From Nonomuraea aurantiaca (GTDB taxonomy: Bacteria; Actinomycetota; Actinomycetes; Streptosporangiales; Streptosporangiaceae), in NCBI RefSeq assembly GCF_020215705.1, contig NZ_JAIWNB010000002.1:310001-374000 (forward strand): 64,000 nt of DNA, read 5' to 3'. Under the pieces are notes generated by a model that saw only the letters and a program-made list of their open reading frames with translations, did not search any database and was not told the DNA's origin. Position numbers and translations under genes: made by a program. Shown one piece after another: positions 19,620-30,100 of this stretch; position 1 is the first letter of the stretch, and each line of letters opens with the position of its first letter.

Positions 19620-20674
19620 GTGTGGCCGTACTCCACGAGAAGCCCAAGCAGGGCCGCATCAAGTGCGTCGTGTGGGACCTCGACAACACGCTGTGGGACG
19701 GCGTGCTGCTGGAGGACGAGAACGTCAAGGTACGGCCGGCGGTCGTCGAGCACATCAGGCGGCTGGACCGCATGGGCGTGCTGCACTCGGTGGCCAGCAA
19801 GAACGACCACGAGGCGGCGTTCGGCAAGCTGCGCGAGCTCGGCCTCGACGACCTGTTCCTCTACCCGCGGATCAACTGGAACGCCAAGTCCGACTCGATC
19901 CGCCAGATCTCCAAGGCGCTCAACCTCGGGCTGGACGCGTTCGCGTTCGTGGACGACCAGGAGTTCGAGCGCGCCGAGGTGGCGCACCAGGTGCCGGAGG
20001 TGACCTGCGTCGACGTCGCCGACGTGGACGAGGCGCTGGTACGGCCGGAGTTCACCCCCCGGTTCGTCACCGACGAGTCGGCGCAGCGGCGCGGCATGTA
20101 CCAGGGGCAGATCGCCAGGGACGAGCTGGAGAGCGAGTTCGTCGGCACCAACGAGGAGTTCCTGGCCGGGCTGAAGATGGCGTTCACCATCGCGCCCGCA
20201 CGCCGGGAGGACCTCCAGCGGGCCGAGGAGCTGACGGTACGCACCAACCAGCTCAACTCGACCGGCCGCACCTACTCCTACGAGGAGCTCGACGAGCTGC
20301 GCGAGTCGCCGGACCACCTGCTGCTGGTGGCCTCGCTGACCGACCGGTTCGGCAGCTACGGCAAGATCGGGCTCGCGCTGGTGGAGAAGGAGGAGACGGT
20401 CTGGCACCTCCGCATGATGCTGATGTCGTGCCGGGTGATGTCGCGAGGTGTCGGGATGGTCATGCTCAACCACGTCATGCGGCTGGCGAAGGCGGCCGGC
20501 GTCCCGGTACGGGCCGACTTCGTGGAGACGGGACGCAACCGGATGATGCAGGTCACCTACGCGTTCGCGGGTTTCAGGGAGGTGGAGCGGAACGGCGCCC
20601 ACGTGGTGCTGGAGGCCGATCTGGCGAATGTGCAGCCGCCTCCGCCGTACGTGCAGCTGGAAATCCTGGATTGA
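19616..20674 (+). CDS. FkbH-like HAD-superfamily glyceryl-ACP synthase
   Basis: 352 residues. The N-terminal HAD phosphatase core has VVWDLDNTLWDGVL (DxDxT); the C-terminal part with RTNQLNSTGR matches the acyltransferase half of FkbH-domain proteins. Known members dephosphorylate 1,3-bisphosphoglycerate and transfer the glyceryl group to a discrete ACP, the first step of hydroxymalonyl/methoxymalonyl-ACP formation. I chose GTG 19616, which overlaps the upstream TGA and has GGGAGG 7 bases before it; GTG 19622 is an alternative. The frame stays open far upstream but only as a shadow of the preceding gene. It is followed after 6 bases by the thioesterase gene. Confidence 0.94.
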   Translation: MSVAVLHEKPKQGRIKCVVWDLDNTLWDGVLLEDENVKVRPAVVEHIRRLDRMGVLHSVASKNDHEAAFGKLRELGLDDLFLYPRINWNAKSDSIRQISKALNLGLDAFAFVDDQEFERAEVAHQVPEVTCVDVADVDEALVRPEFTPRFVTDESAQRRGMYQGQIARDELESEFVGTNEEFLAGLKMAFTIAPARREDLQRAEELTVRTNQLNSTGRTYSYEELDELRESPDHLLLVASLTDRFGSYGKIGLALVEKEETVWHLRMMLMSCRVMSRGVGMVMLNHVMRLAKAAGVPVRADFVETGRNRMMQVTYAFAGFREVERNGAHVVLEADLANVQPPPPYVQLEILD

Positions 20675-20680
20675 GGCACC

Positions 20681-21466
20681 ATGACCGTCAATGATGTGAC
20701 GAGCGAAGATGCGATCCAGCGGTGGCTGCCGTTCCGGGCCCAGACCGGCGCGGCGGCCGACGCGCTCGCGCTGTTCTGCCTGCCGCACGCCGGGGGCGGG
20801 GCCTCCGCCTACCGGGCGTGGCAGCACCGGTTGCCGGGCGTGGCGGTGCTGCCGGTCCAGCCGGCCGGCCGGGAGAACCGGCTGCGCGAACCTCCGTACG
20901 AGCGGATGGCGCCGTTGGTGTCCGACCTGGCCGACGTCATCCTGGCCGAGGTGAGCGGAGGTCGCCGGTACGCCGTCTATGGACACAGCCTGGGCGCGCT
21001 GGTCTCCTTCGAACTGCTGAGGGAGATCCGCCGCAGGGGCGGCCCCGGGCCGGTGCACCTGTTCGTCTCCGGCTGCGTGGCCCCGCACCGGCCGTTCGAC
21101 GACGGGCCGCCAGTGCGCGGCATGAGCAGCTCCGAGCTGGTGGAGCTGCTGCGCAAGCTCGGCGGTACCCCCGACTGGCTGCTGAACGACCCGTCCGTGC
21201 TGGAGATGATCCTGCCCGCCATGCAGGCCGACTTCAGCGTCAAGGAGACCTACGCGTACTACCCCGAGCCGCCGCTGGACGTCCCGATCACCGCGCTGCC
21301 GAGCACCGACGACCCGAGGGCCGGCCGGGAACTGGTGGCCGCGTGGCGGGACCAGACGACCGGGCGGTTCGACCTGCACACCTACGTCGGCGGGCACTTC
21401 GCCGTCTTCGAGCAGGCGAAGCTGACGTACAAGCACGTCTCGGAGGCGCTGCGCGCGTGGGTATGA
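20681..21466 (+). CDS. Type II (external) thioesterase
   Basis: 261 residues, alpha/beta hydrolase fold. The catalytic Ser is in GHSLG, the Asp in the LPSTDDP turn and the His in GGHFAVF. N-terminal CLPHAGGGASAYRAW is the classic type II thioesterase opening. Such proteins act in trans, hydrolysing mis-primed or stalled groups from carrier domains. GAGG lies 4 bases before ATG 20681. It overlaps the phosphopantetheinyl transferase start by 4 bases. No PKS in the window has its own thioesterase domain, so a role in product release cannot be excluded, though housekeeping is the usual one. Confidence 0.93.
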   Translation: MTVNDVTSEDAIQRWLPFRAQTGAAADALALFCLPHAGGGASAYRAWQHRLPGVAVLPVQPAGRENRLREPPYERMAPLVSDLADVILAEVSGGRRYAVYGHSLGALVSFELLREIRRRGGPGPVHLFVSGCVAPHRPFDDGPPVRGMSSSELVELLRKLGGTPDWLLNDPSVLEMILPAMQADFSVKETYAYYPEPPLDVPITALPSTDDPRAGRELVAAWRDQTTGRFDLHTYVGGHFAVFEQAKLTYKHVSEALRAWV

Positions 21467-22176
21467 CGCAGCCCAGGGTGTGGAAGATCCACCTCGACCG
21501 GCCGTTGGCGCCGGGCGGGTGGCGGTCGCTCTCCGACGCCGAGCGCGAGCGGGCCCGACGGCTCGGCTCGGCCCGGGAGCGGCACCGGTTCATGGTCGCG
21601 CACGCCGCGCTCCGCGCCATACTCGGCGAGGTCTGCGGCGTGCGCGCCGCACGTCTGGCCTTCGGCGCGGAGGACAGCGGGCGGCCGTACGTGGCCCTGC
21701 CGTATGGCCGGACCGCGCCCGGCTTCAACCTGCCCGACGGCCGGAGCGGAAACTCGTCCCACGGCCGGGGAGCGCCCGACTTCAACCTGTCCCACTCCGA
21801 GGAGTGGGCGCTGGTGGCGGTGGCGCCGCCGGGCTCCAGGGTCGGCGTGGACGTCGAGCGGATCCGCGAGGACCTCGACTGCCTGGCGATGGCCGGCAGC
21901 ATGTACCAGCCGGAAGAGGTCGACCGGCTGCGGGAGGCGGGCCCTTCCGGCCTCCGTGCCGGATATTTCCGGCTCTGGACGGCCAAGGAGGCGTACGTCA
22001 AAGCCGTCGGCGTGGGTCTGGCCGGACTCCGCAATGTCCTGGTACGCGAAGAGAGCACGACCCATGGGGCCGTGCTCTCCCTTCCCTCGCCGCCCGGCGC
22101 CGCCCTGCCTGTCCGCTGGCTCGGCGTCGCGCCGGGCTACGCCGCGGCGGTCGTCACCGCCACGGCCGCCTCATGA
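21463..22176 (+). CDS. Sfp-type 4'-phosphopantetheinyl transferase
   Basis: 237 residues. Conserved motifs are [14 protein letters not shown] (metal-binding Asp/Glu) and [12 protein letters not shown]. It would convert the ACP domains and the free ACP to holo form using CoA. ATG 21463 overlaps the thioesterase stop. An odd feature is a near-duplication just before the FNLSHS motif: [12 protein letters not shown] is followed by [12 protein letters not shown], so the P1 region is present once in degenerate and once in normal form. The gene ends against a convergent acyl-CoA dehydrogenase gene; both stop codons lie in the single palindrome TCATGA at 22171-22176. Confidence 0.93.
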   Translation: MTQPRVWKIHLDRPLAPGGWRSLSDAERERARRLGSARERHRFMVAHAALRAILGEVCGVRAARLAFGAEDSGRPYVALPYGRTAPGFNLPDGRSGNSSHGRGAPDFNLSHSEEWALVAVAPPGSRVGVDVERIREDLDCLAMAGSMYQPEEVDRLREAGPSGLRAGYFRLWTAKEAYVKAVGVGLAGLRNVLVREESTTHGAVLSLPSPPGAALPVRWLGVAPGYAAAVVTATAAS

Positions 22177-23331
22177 GCGCTTCGACACCGGCACCACGTA
22201 CCGGCTGAACACCAGGTCGCGCAGTACGTCGTCGCCGCCCTCGACGATCGACACGTAGCGCACGTCCCGCAGCAGCTTGCCGATGACCGAGTCATGCGTG
22301 TAACCGAGCCCGCCGAACATCTCCGAGGCCGTGGACGCGATCTGCCACCCCGTCTGGCCGCAGAACATCTTCGCGGTCAGCGCCGACTTGAGCGTTCCGA
22401 CGCGCAGGAACTCCTCGCCGGCGTCCGGCCGGGCCGCGACCGCGTCGTACGCGCGGGCCGCGGCCAGGCACTGGTTCGCCATCACGTCGATCTGCATCTC
22501 GAACTGGCCCAGGCGGCTCGCGAACACCGCGTTGTTGGCCAGCGGCGACCCCTTCACCGACTTGGACTTGCCGTACTCCATGCACACGTCGCGCACCCGG
22601 CGGGCGATGCCGAGCGCGGTCGTGGCGATGAGGATGCGGCTGGCGTTCAGGCCGACCTCCAGCAGCCGCAGGCCGTTGCCGCGCAGCACGTTGGCCGCGG
22701 GCACCCGGCAGTCGGTGAGCGAGACCTGGTAGGTCGCCGACGAGCGCAGCCCGATGACATCCCACCTCTTGTCCACGCGGATGCCGGGCGTGTCACGCGG
22801 CACCAGGACCGCGAGGTAGCCCGCCGGGTCGTCCTGGGCCCGCGCGATCACCACGATGAACTGCGCGAAGTCGGTGTTGGTGGAGAACGCCTTCTGGCCG
22901 TTGAGCACGATCTCGTCGCCGTCGCGGGCCGCCGTGGTGGAGATCCGGGCCAGCTCGCTGCCCGCCGCGTGCTCGCTGCCGAGCGTCGCGCAGAACCCGT
23001 TCTCCGCCGACATGCGGCCCAGGTGGCGCTCCCTGAGCTCGGCGGAGCCGTACCACTGGACCATGCTCGTCGTGAGCACCGGGATGAACAGCGTGAACGC
23101 CACGCCCGCGTCGGCGTAGGCCAGCTCGGAGACGATGCGGACGCTCTCCTCCAGGCCCAGCCCGAGCCCGCCCGACTCCTTGGGCAGCCACCAGTTCGCC
23201 AAGCCGGTGTCGGCGAAGCGCTGGTAGAGCGGCATCGGCGCCTCCGCCAGCGAGTCCAGGTAGGCGTCCTTGTCGAGCAGCTCGCGCCGGGCGAAGCTCT
23301 GGATCTTGCGGAGATACTCGGGCTGCTTCAC
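22171..23331 (-). CDS. Acyl-CoA dehydrogenase family protein, tailoring candidate
   Basis: 386 residues. [12 protein letters not shown] fits the flavin motif region, FGGLGY and [12 protein letters not shown] the C-terminal region with the catalytic Glu. The start is GTG 23331, overlapping the upstream PKS stop (GTGA) with GGGAGG 4 bases before it; the longer in-frame version with [10 protein letters not shown] is read from inside the PKS gene and is rejected. Translational coupling to the AT-less PKS suggests a job on that chain or on another ACP- or CoA-bound intermediate, such as introducing a double bond. It is clearly distinct in sequence from the other acyl-CoA dehydrogenase at 18462-19619. 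Substrate unknown. Confidence 0.9.
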   Translation of the reverse strand: MKQPEYLRKIQSFARRELLDKDAYLDSLAEAPMPLYQRFADTGLANWWLPKESGGLGLGLEESVRIVSELAYADAGVAFTLFIPVLTTSMVQWYGSAELRERHLGRMSAENGFCATLGSEHAAGSELARISTTAARDGDEIVLNGQKAFSTNTDFAQFIVVIARAQDDPAGYLAVLVPRDTPGIRVDKRWDVIGLRSSATYQVSLTDCRVPAANVLRGNGLRLLEVGLNASRILIATTALGIARRVRDVCMEYGKSKSVKGSPLANNAVFASRLGQFEMQIDVMANQCLAAARAYDAVAARPDAGEEFLRVGTLKSALTAKMFCGQTGWQIASTASEMFGGLGYTHDSVIGKLLRDVRYVSIVEGGDDVLRDLVFSRYVVPVSKRS

Positions 23332-26300
23332 GCGTCCTCCCTTGAGTCCAGAAGAGCGGCCAGCTGGCGGACCGTCGGGCACTCCAGCAGCCCGGTGACC
23401 GGCACCGAGGCGTTCAGGGCCTTGCGGATCCGCGTGGTCAGCTCGATCGCGAGCAGCGAGTGGCCGCCGAGCTCGAAGAAGTTGTCCGTGGCGCCGATCG
23501 GGTCGATGCCCAGCACCCTCGACCAGATGCCGGACAGCGTGGCCTCGGTGCCCTCGTTCGGCTCGACGTACGGGGTGCTCAGGTCCGGGCGCGGGTGGCG
23601 CTCGCGGTCGTCGTCGAGATCGTCGTCGCCGGCGTCATGGATGTCGCCGGTGACCCACTGCGCGATGCGCGCCTCCAGCGAGCCGGTCGAGATGACCAGG
23701 TGCCCGACACGGTCGGCGGCCGACAGGGCCCGCTCGAACACGTCCACGCCCTCCGCGGGCGTCATCGCGTAGTCGATCACCGCGCCGCTGTGGCCTTCGA
23801 GCCGGTCCGGATCGATGTTCCAGGTGTCCCAGTCGACGGTGACCCACCGGCCGCCGCCCAGCCGGGCCACGCGGATGTAGGCGTCCAGCGCCGCGTTCGC
23901 CGACGCGTACGGCGCCAGCGTCATCCCGCCGAGCACCGCCGCGATCGACGACAGCGTGACGCGCCGGTCACGGGCCTGCTCTCCCAGTACGGCCTCCAGC
24001 ACGTGGAAGCCCTTGACCTTGGCGGCCAGGTGGGCCTCGCACTGGCCGCGGTCCATGAGGTGGGCGAAGTTGAAGTAACCGCCGTCCTGGACGCCCGCGC
24101 CGTGCACGGCCACGTCGATGCCGCCGAAGCGCTCGACCGCCGCCTCGACGACGGCTCGCATCCCGGCCTCGTCGGCCACGTCGGCCGACAGGGCGAGCAC
24201 GGTGGCGCCGCGCTCCTCCAGGTCACGGATGTTGCGGATGTGCCGGGCCGTACGCTCCCCGCCCGGCGGCACCGCGGCCAGGAAGGCGTCCCACTCCTCG
24301 CGGGGCGGCAGTGCGGCGCGGGCGGTGAGCACCAGGCGGCAGCCGTACCGGGCGGCCAGGTGGCGGGAGAGCACGAGACCGACGTCGCCGAGACCGCCGG
24401 TGATCAGCACGGTGTCGCCGTCGCGGAACGGCCGCTCCTCCGGGCCTGGCTCCTCGATGGGGTACTGCTCGTACTGCCGCAGCCATGTCTCGCCCGAGCG
24501 CACCGCGACCGGCCCCTCGTGCGGGGCGACGGAGGCGGCCAGGATCAGTGTGGCGAGCTGCTCGGGAGCGATGTCGGACCCGACGTCGATGTGCCGGCAG
24601 CGCAGCCGCGGGTTCTCCTGCTGCAGGCTCGGCGCCAGCGCCGCGAGCGTGGCGTGCTCGGGGTGGCGCAGGTCCGAGCCGACCACGCCCACCGCTCCCG
24701 ACGTCAGCAGGACCAGCTCGGCGCGCGGCGCGGAGCCGGTGTTGTCGACGAGCTCGCGGGCCAGCGCGAGGGCGGAGTAGAAGCCGCGGCTCTGCTCGGC
24801 GTCGAAGTGGGCGACCGGGTCCGGCCCGGCTTCGGCGGCGGACAGGCTGAAGGCGTGAATGATCGAGCGCGGGTTGACCACGAGCGAGTAGAGCACCTCG
24901 GCCATGTCGTCCGCCTTGTCGGGGCGGATCGTGAAATGTCCGGTGTCGTCCTCGTCGAACCGGTCGCCCCGGCGCACCGCGGTCACCTCGGCGCCCGCCT
25001 CGGTCAGCCGCTCGACCAGGGCCTCGCCCCGGGCGTCGTCGGTGAAGACCAGCCAGGGACCGGCCAGCCTGAGCTGCTCGTCCAGGCCGTTGAGGGTAAG
25101 GGGCCGCTGCCGCCAGGTCGGCAGGTGCGTCCACTTCGAGCGGTCGAACGTCTTGCCGGTGCTCGGGGGCGCGGCCATCATGCTCGGGTTGGCCTTGACC
25201 CAGAACCGGCGCTTCTGCCAGGGGTAGGTGGGCAGCTCCACCCGCAGGCCCGCGCCCTGGTGCAGCACCGCCCAGTCGATGGCGGCGCCGGCCTGCCACA
25301 GCTTGCCAAGAGTGGCCAGGAGCCACTCGGCGGCGCTCTCGTCGCCGGCGGGGGCCACGGCGATCTCCTCGACGCCGGACGTGTCGGCCCCGTCGTGGAG
25401 CAGGCGGACACTGAGTGCGGTGAGCGCCTCGGCGAGCGCCGCGACCGCGTCCTCGGGTGAGGCGGTGGCGCCGATGGTACCGGTGGCGCCAGCGGCACCG
25501 GAAGAGGCGGCAGCGCCGGCGGCGCCGGGGCGGGTCAGCCGGTCGGCCGCCGCCCGCAGGTCCGCCCACCAGGCGGCCGGTACGTCGCCGCCCGCCGTGA
25601 CCAGCCGGACCTTGGGGTTGCGGCGCTGCGTCTTGGCGTCGATCCAGCGCGCCGGATCGCTGAGCGCCGCGACCGCGTCCTCCCGGTCCCGGACCACGAC
25701 CGCGCGCCGCGTCGCGAAGCCGCCGCGCGACACCTGCAGCGTGTACGCCACATCCGCCAGGTCGTCGGCGAGGTCACCGGAGAGGTGCTCCCGCAACAGA
25801 CCGGTGAGGTCGGACAGTGCCTGCCCGTCGGCGGCCGAGAACGTCAGCAGGTGCGGTCCCGGCCGGGCCGGCCGCGACGGCCGTACCGGCGCCTGCTCCA
25901 GCACCACGTGCGCGTTGGTGCCGCCGAGCCCGAACGAGCTGACCCCGGCCCGCCGCGGGTGCGGACCGGCTGGCCAGGCCTGGTGCTCTGTGAGCACCGT
26001 GAACCGGTCCCGCGCCGTCGCCAGCGCCGGGTTGGGCGTCTCGTAGTGCGGGGTGCCCGGCAGCAGCTCGTGCTTGAGGGTGAGCGCGGCGCGCATCAGC
26101 CCGGTGACACCGGAGGCGCGGTCGAGGTGACCGATGCTGGGCTTGAGCGAGCCCAGCACGCACGGCGTCTCGCGGGGCTGGGCGAACACCCGGTTCATCG
26201 CGGCCAGCTCGATCGAGTCGCCCAGCATGGTGCCGGTCGCGTGGCACTCGACGTAGCCGACGGTGTCGGGCTTGACCCCGGCCACGCCCAGCGCGGACTC

Positions 26301-27194
26301 GATGACCTCGGCCTGCCCGTCGACACCGGGCGCGGTGTAGCCGGCGCGGGTCCGGCCGTCGTTGTTGGCCGCCGAGCCGAGGATGACCGCGTGGATGACG
26401 TCGCCGTCCTTGAGCGCGTCGGACATGCGCTTGAGCGCCACCGTGCCGACGCCGCTGCCCATGACCGTGCCGCCCGCCTCGGCGTCGAAGCTGCGCACCC
26501 GGCCGTCGGGCGACATGATCCCGCCCTGCTCGTACAGGTAACCGGCGGGCTGGGGGAGCGGTGTGAACGCGCCGCCCGCCAGCGCGATGTCGCACTCGTA
26601 CGTCAGCAGGCTCTGGCAGGCCAGATGCACCGACACCAGCGAGGTGGAGCAGAAGGTCTGCACGGTGACGGCCGGGCCGCGCAGCCCGAGCTTGTAGGAG
26701 ACGGTCGAGGCCAGCGAGTCGCGCTCGTTGCCGGTGGCCATGAGCAGCGCGCCGCCCGGCTGGCCGGCGAGGTGCTGGATGTTCTGCACGATGTAGTCGG
26801 GGAAGCCGCAGCCGGCGAAGACGGCGACCTGTCCCGGTGTGTCCGTCGGGCAGTAGCCGGCGCTCTCCAGCGCCTCCCACGAGCATTCGAGGAACAGCTT
26901 GTGCTGCGGGTCCATCGTCTCGGCCTCGCGCGGGTTGATCCCGAAGACCGTGGCGTCGAACTTGTCGAGGCCGTCGATCGGGCCGCCGACGCGGACGTAG
27001 CGCGGGTCGGCCACCTTGCCCGGCTCGACGCCGGACTCGGCCAGCTCCTCGTCGGTGATCTCGCGCAGCCCCTTGATCCCGGCGAGCACGTTGCGCCACA
27101 GCTCGCCGACGCTGCTCGCCCCCGGAAAGCGACCGGACATCCCGATCAGGGCGACCGCCGAGTCGTAATCCGTCTCAGTGTCCGTCTCCGTCAT
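23328..27194 (-). CDS. AT-less type I polyketide synthase module: KS-(AT remnant)-KR-ACP
   Basis: 1288 residues from ATG 27194, with GGGAAGG 7 bases upstream and an ATGA overlap with the PKS before it. KS is about 12-430 with Cys182 in CSTSL; its His motif reads CHATGT and the other SIGH, both histidines kept. The KS-AT linker follows ([11 protein letters not shown]), but where an AT should begin there are only about 115 residues (roughly 516-630), Ala/Gly-rich, with no GxSxGE and no AFHS. The normal post-AT linker [12 protein letters not shown] then resumes. KR is about 925-1150 with Ser, Tyr and Asn intact; the ACP has LGGHSL, Ser1246. Without an AT the ACP must be loaded in trans, or the module only passes the chain on. 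No docking head or thioesterase is visible. Confidence 0.95.
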   Translation of the reverse strand: MTETDTETDYDSAVALIGMSGRFPGASSVGELWRNVLAGIKGLREITDEELAESGVEPGKVADPRYVRVGGPIDGLDKFDATVFGINPREAETMDPQHKLFLECSWEALESAGYCPTDTPGQVAVFAGCGFPDYIVQNIQHLAGQPGGALLMATGNERDSLASTVSYKLGLRGPAVTVQTFCSTSLVSVHLACQSLLTYECDIALAGGAFTPLPQPAGYLYEQGGIMSPDGRVRSFDAEAGGTVMGSGVGTVALKRMSDALKDGDVIHAVILGSAANNDGRTRAGYTAPGVDGQAEVIESALGVAGVKPDTVGYVECHATGTMLGDSIELAAMNRVFAQPRETPCVLGSLKPSIGHLDRASGVTGLMRAALTLKHELLPGTPHYETPNPALATARDRFTVLTEHQAWPAGPHPRRAGVSSFGLGGTNAHVVLEQAPVRPSRPARPGPHLLTFSAADGQALSDLTGLLREHLSGDLADDLADVAYTLQVSRGGFATRRAVVVRDREDAVAALSDPARWIDAKTQRRNPKVRLVTAGGDVPAAWWADLRAAADRLTRPGAAGAAASSGAAGATGTIGATASPEDAVAALAEALTALSVRLLHDGADTSGVEEIAVAPAGDESAAEWLLATLGKLWQAGAAIDWAVLHQGAGLRVELPTYPWQKRRFWVKANPSMMAAPPSTGKTFDRSKWTHLPTWRQRPLTLNGLDEQLRLAGPWLVFTDDARGEALVERLTEAGAEVTAVRRGDRFDEDDTGHFTIRPDKADDMAEVLYSLVVNPRSIIHAFSLSAAEAGPDPVAHFDAEQSRGFYSALALARELVDNTGSAPRAELVLLTSGAVGVVGSDLRHPEHATLAALAPSLQQENPRLRCRHIDVGSDIAPEQLATLILAASVAPHEGPVAVRSGETWLRQYEQYPIEEPGPEERPFRDGDTVLITGGLGDVGLVLSRHLAARYGCRLVLTARAALPPREEWDAFLAAVPPGGERTARHIRNIRDLEERGATVLALSADVADEAGMRAVVEAAVERFGGIDVAVHGAGVQDGGYFNFAHLMDRGQCEAHLAAKVKGFHVLEAVLGEQARDRRVTLSSIAAVLGGMTLAPYASANAALDAYIRVARLGGGRWVTVDWDTWNIDPDRLEGHSGAVIDYAMTPAEGVDVFERALSAADRVGHLVISTGSLEARIAQWVTGDIHDAGDDDLDDDRERHPRPDLSTPYVEPNEGTEATLSGIWSRVLGIDPIGATDNFFELGGHSLLAIELTTRIRKALNASVPVTGLLECPTVRQLAALLDSREDA

Positions 27195-30100
27195 GATGCC
27201 GCCTTCCCACGGAGCATGTTGCGTCGCTGTTCGATGCGGGACCGTCGCTGGTCGAGGGCCCCGAGGGTCTGCTGGTCCTGCTCGCCCCCCGAGGTCGCGG
27301 CCTCGGCGAGCGAGGCGACCGTGGGCGACTGGTAGAGGATGTGCGGGGGCAGGTAGGACAGCTCGAGGGCCTTGCGGACCTCGGCGATGATCTCCATGCC
27401 GAGCAGCGAGTTGCCGCCGAGCTCGAAGAAGTTGTCGTGGATGCCGACCTGCTCCAGGCCGAGCGCCTCGGCCCAGACCGCGGTGATGGCCTCCTCGGCC
27501 GGTGACTGCGGCTCGACGTAGGCGGTCGACAGCTCGGGCCGCGGGTGGCGGCCGAAGGCGTCTCGGATCTTCTTCACCGTGGCCTGGTGGCTCTCGATCG
27601 ACGAGCGCCGGCTCATCGCGACCAGCGGGGCGAAGTCCTGCGTCGAGGTGATCACGTGGGCCTCGCCGCTGGCCAGCACCCGCAGCAGCGTCTCGTAGCC
27701 CTGGTCGAAGGTGATGCCGAAGTTCTCCCGATACCAGGTGAAGTAGTGCTTGGAGCCCTCGTCGTAGTTCTCCAGGCCGTCGGTCCAGCCGTTCCAGGTC
27801 CACTCGCACCAGTCGATCGCCGTCACGGTCACGCCGGGCAGCGGGTCGCTCAGCGCGTACGCGTCGAGGAAGGCGTTGGCCGCGCAGTAGTCGACCTGGC
27901 CGGCGCCGCCGCCGGTCGCCGACGTGGTGGAGGAGAACAACGCCACGAAATCAACCGGAACGTCCTTCAGTGCCTCGCCGATGGCCAGCGTGCCCGCCAC
28001 CTTCGGCGCCAGCGTCCGCTGGATGTCGGCGACCGTCTTGAACTGCATCAGGCCGACGGCCGGCACCCCGGCGCAGTGCAGCACGCCGTTGAGCTCGCCG
28101 AACGTCTCGATCGCCGCGCCGACCGCCCGCCGTACGTCATCGGGCTGGGAGACGTCACCGGCGACCGTGACGACCTCGATGCCCGCGGCCTCCAGCCGCC
28201 GCAGCCCCTCGATCCGCCGGCGCACCTCCTCGGCGGTGCGCTCCGAGGCCAGGATGGGACCCCACTGGTCCCTGGGCGGCACGGGGGTGCGGCCCATCAG
28301 GACGAGGCGGGCCTGGTAGTGCTCGGCGAGCCGTTCGGCCATGGCCAGGCCGATGCCGCCGAGGCCGCCGGTCACGAGGTACGTGCCGCCCCGGCGTACC
28401 TGGGCCTTGGGGGCGTCCTGGTCGATGCACGACGCGTCGAGCACCTCGTACTCCGGGACCCAGCGCCGGCCACTCCGCAGCCCCACGACCTGGTCGGTGG
28501 GTTCGGCGCGCAGCTCGGTCAGGAGGTCGCGCGGCGACGACACCGTGTCGATGTCGATCAGGCGGGTGCGCACGCGCGGGTACTCGACCGGGATCAGGCG
28601 CGTCGGGCCGAGCAGGGTGCCGCGTTCCGGGATGACCCGGTCACCGGGGAGCACCCGCTGGCCGCCGACGGTGACGATGTCGAGCGACCACCGCGTGATC
28701 CCCATGTCGCCCGCGGCCCGCGCGAGCGCGACCAGGGTGTGCAGGCCGCGCCGCAGGCACTCGTCGGTCGAGTCGGGGCTCTCCTCGGCGGTCCACAGGT
28801 GCACCACGCGCTCGGGCTCGAAGTCCCGCTCGGCCAGGGTCCGCAGTGCGCTGACGGCGTCCTCCGGCGAGCCGGGCCGGACCACCAGGCCGTCGGGCCC
28901 GGCGGCGAACCGCTCGCCGGGACGGACCAGCACCACCTGGTGCCCTGCCGCCTCCAGGTGCGCGCGCAGCGTGTCGGCCAGCGTGTCGGCCCGGCCCGCG
29001 TCGGTGTAGACCAGCCAGCGGGCCGCCTCCTCCTCGCGCGCCGGGCGCGGCGCGGTCTGCCGCCAGGTCGGCACGTTGATCCAGCGCTCGTCGGGCAGCC
29101 GGGGGAGGGCGTTCAGGATGCTGGTGGGGTCGCTGTCGTCGATCGCGGGCGCGCCGGTGCTCGCGGCGGTCTGGTCGATCTCCAGCCAGTAGTCCTGGTG
29201 CTCGAAGGGGTAGGTCGGCAGCGGGATCCGGCCGGGCGCCCAGCCGGCGTGCAGCGCCGCCCAGTCGACGGAGACGCCGGCCAGCCAGAGCTTGCCGACG
29301 GCCGTGGCGGTGGCGGCGTGGGTGTCGAGGCGGTCGTTCGCGGCGGGCAGCGTGGTGACGATCAGCGGCCACTGGGCGCGGTCGCACTCCGGGTGGCCGC
29401 GGGTGAGCGCGCCGAGCGACTGGCCGGGGCCGATCTCCACCAGGGCGAGGTCGCCGGTGCCGAGCACATGCGCGAGCCCGGCGCCGAACTCCACGGTCTC
29501 GCACATGTGCCGGGACCAGTAGCCGGGGTCGGTGACGACGTCCGCGGTGGCCAGGCGGCCGGTGACGTTGCTGACGTACGGGATGACCGGGGGATGCAGG
29601 GTGACGTTGTCGCTGATCCAGGCAGTCAGCTCGGCGGCCACCGGCTCCAGCATCCGGGAGTGGAAGGCGTGCGTGGTGTCCAGGCGGCGGCAGCCGATCT
29701 TCGCCTCCAGCAGCAGCGCGCCGGCCGCCTCGACGGCCGCGACGGGCCCGGCCAGGACGAGCTGCGAGCCGGTGCGCACCGCCACGTCCAGATCGCGGGT
29801 CAGCAGGTCGCCGAGCACCGCGCGCAGCCGCCGCTCGTCGGCGGCCACCGCGAGCATGGCGCCCTCGGGCTGCGAGGTGATCAGCTTGGCCCGGTAGGCG
29901 ACCAGCCGCAGCGCGTCGGGGAGGGAGAGCACGCCGGACAGGCAGGCGGCCACGTACTCGCCGAGGCTGTAGCCGACCATGATCTCGGGGGCGATGCCCC
30001 AGCGGATGAGCTGGCGGGCCAGCGCGTACTCCGCCACGAAGACGGCGGGCTGGATCAGGTGCGCCTCGACCGTTGAGGGGGCCGCCGCCTCGTCGGTCCG

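Noticed and set aside
20681..21466. Reading the thioesterase as the chain-terminating type I TE
   Set aside because: It is a separate protein with the N-terminal signature of external type II thioesterases and is not fused to a PKS.
25150..25650. Possible hidden or degenerate AT in the AT-less PKS
   Set aside because: Read through residue by residue: no serine elbow, no AFHS, no VELGPGQ-like motif; only the flanking linkers remain.
27195..27809. N-terminal extension of the AT-less PKS read from inside the preceding gene
   Set aside because: The extension is out of frame with the known KR-ACP of the upstream PKS and has no domain; ATG 27194 has a good ribosome-binding site and an ATGA overlap.
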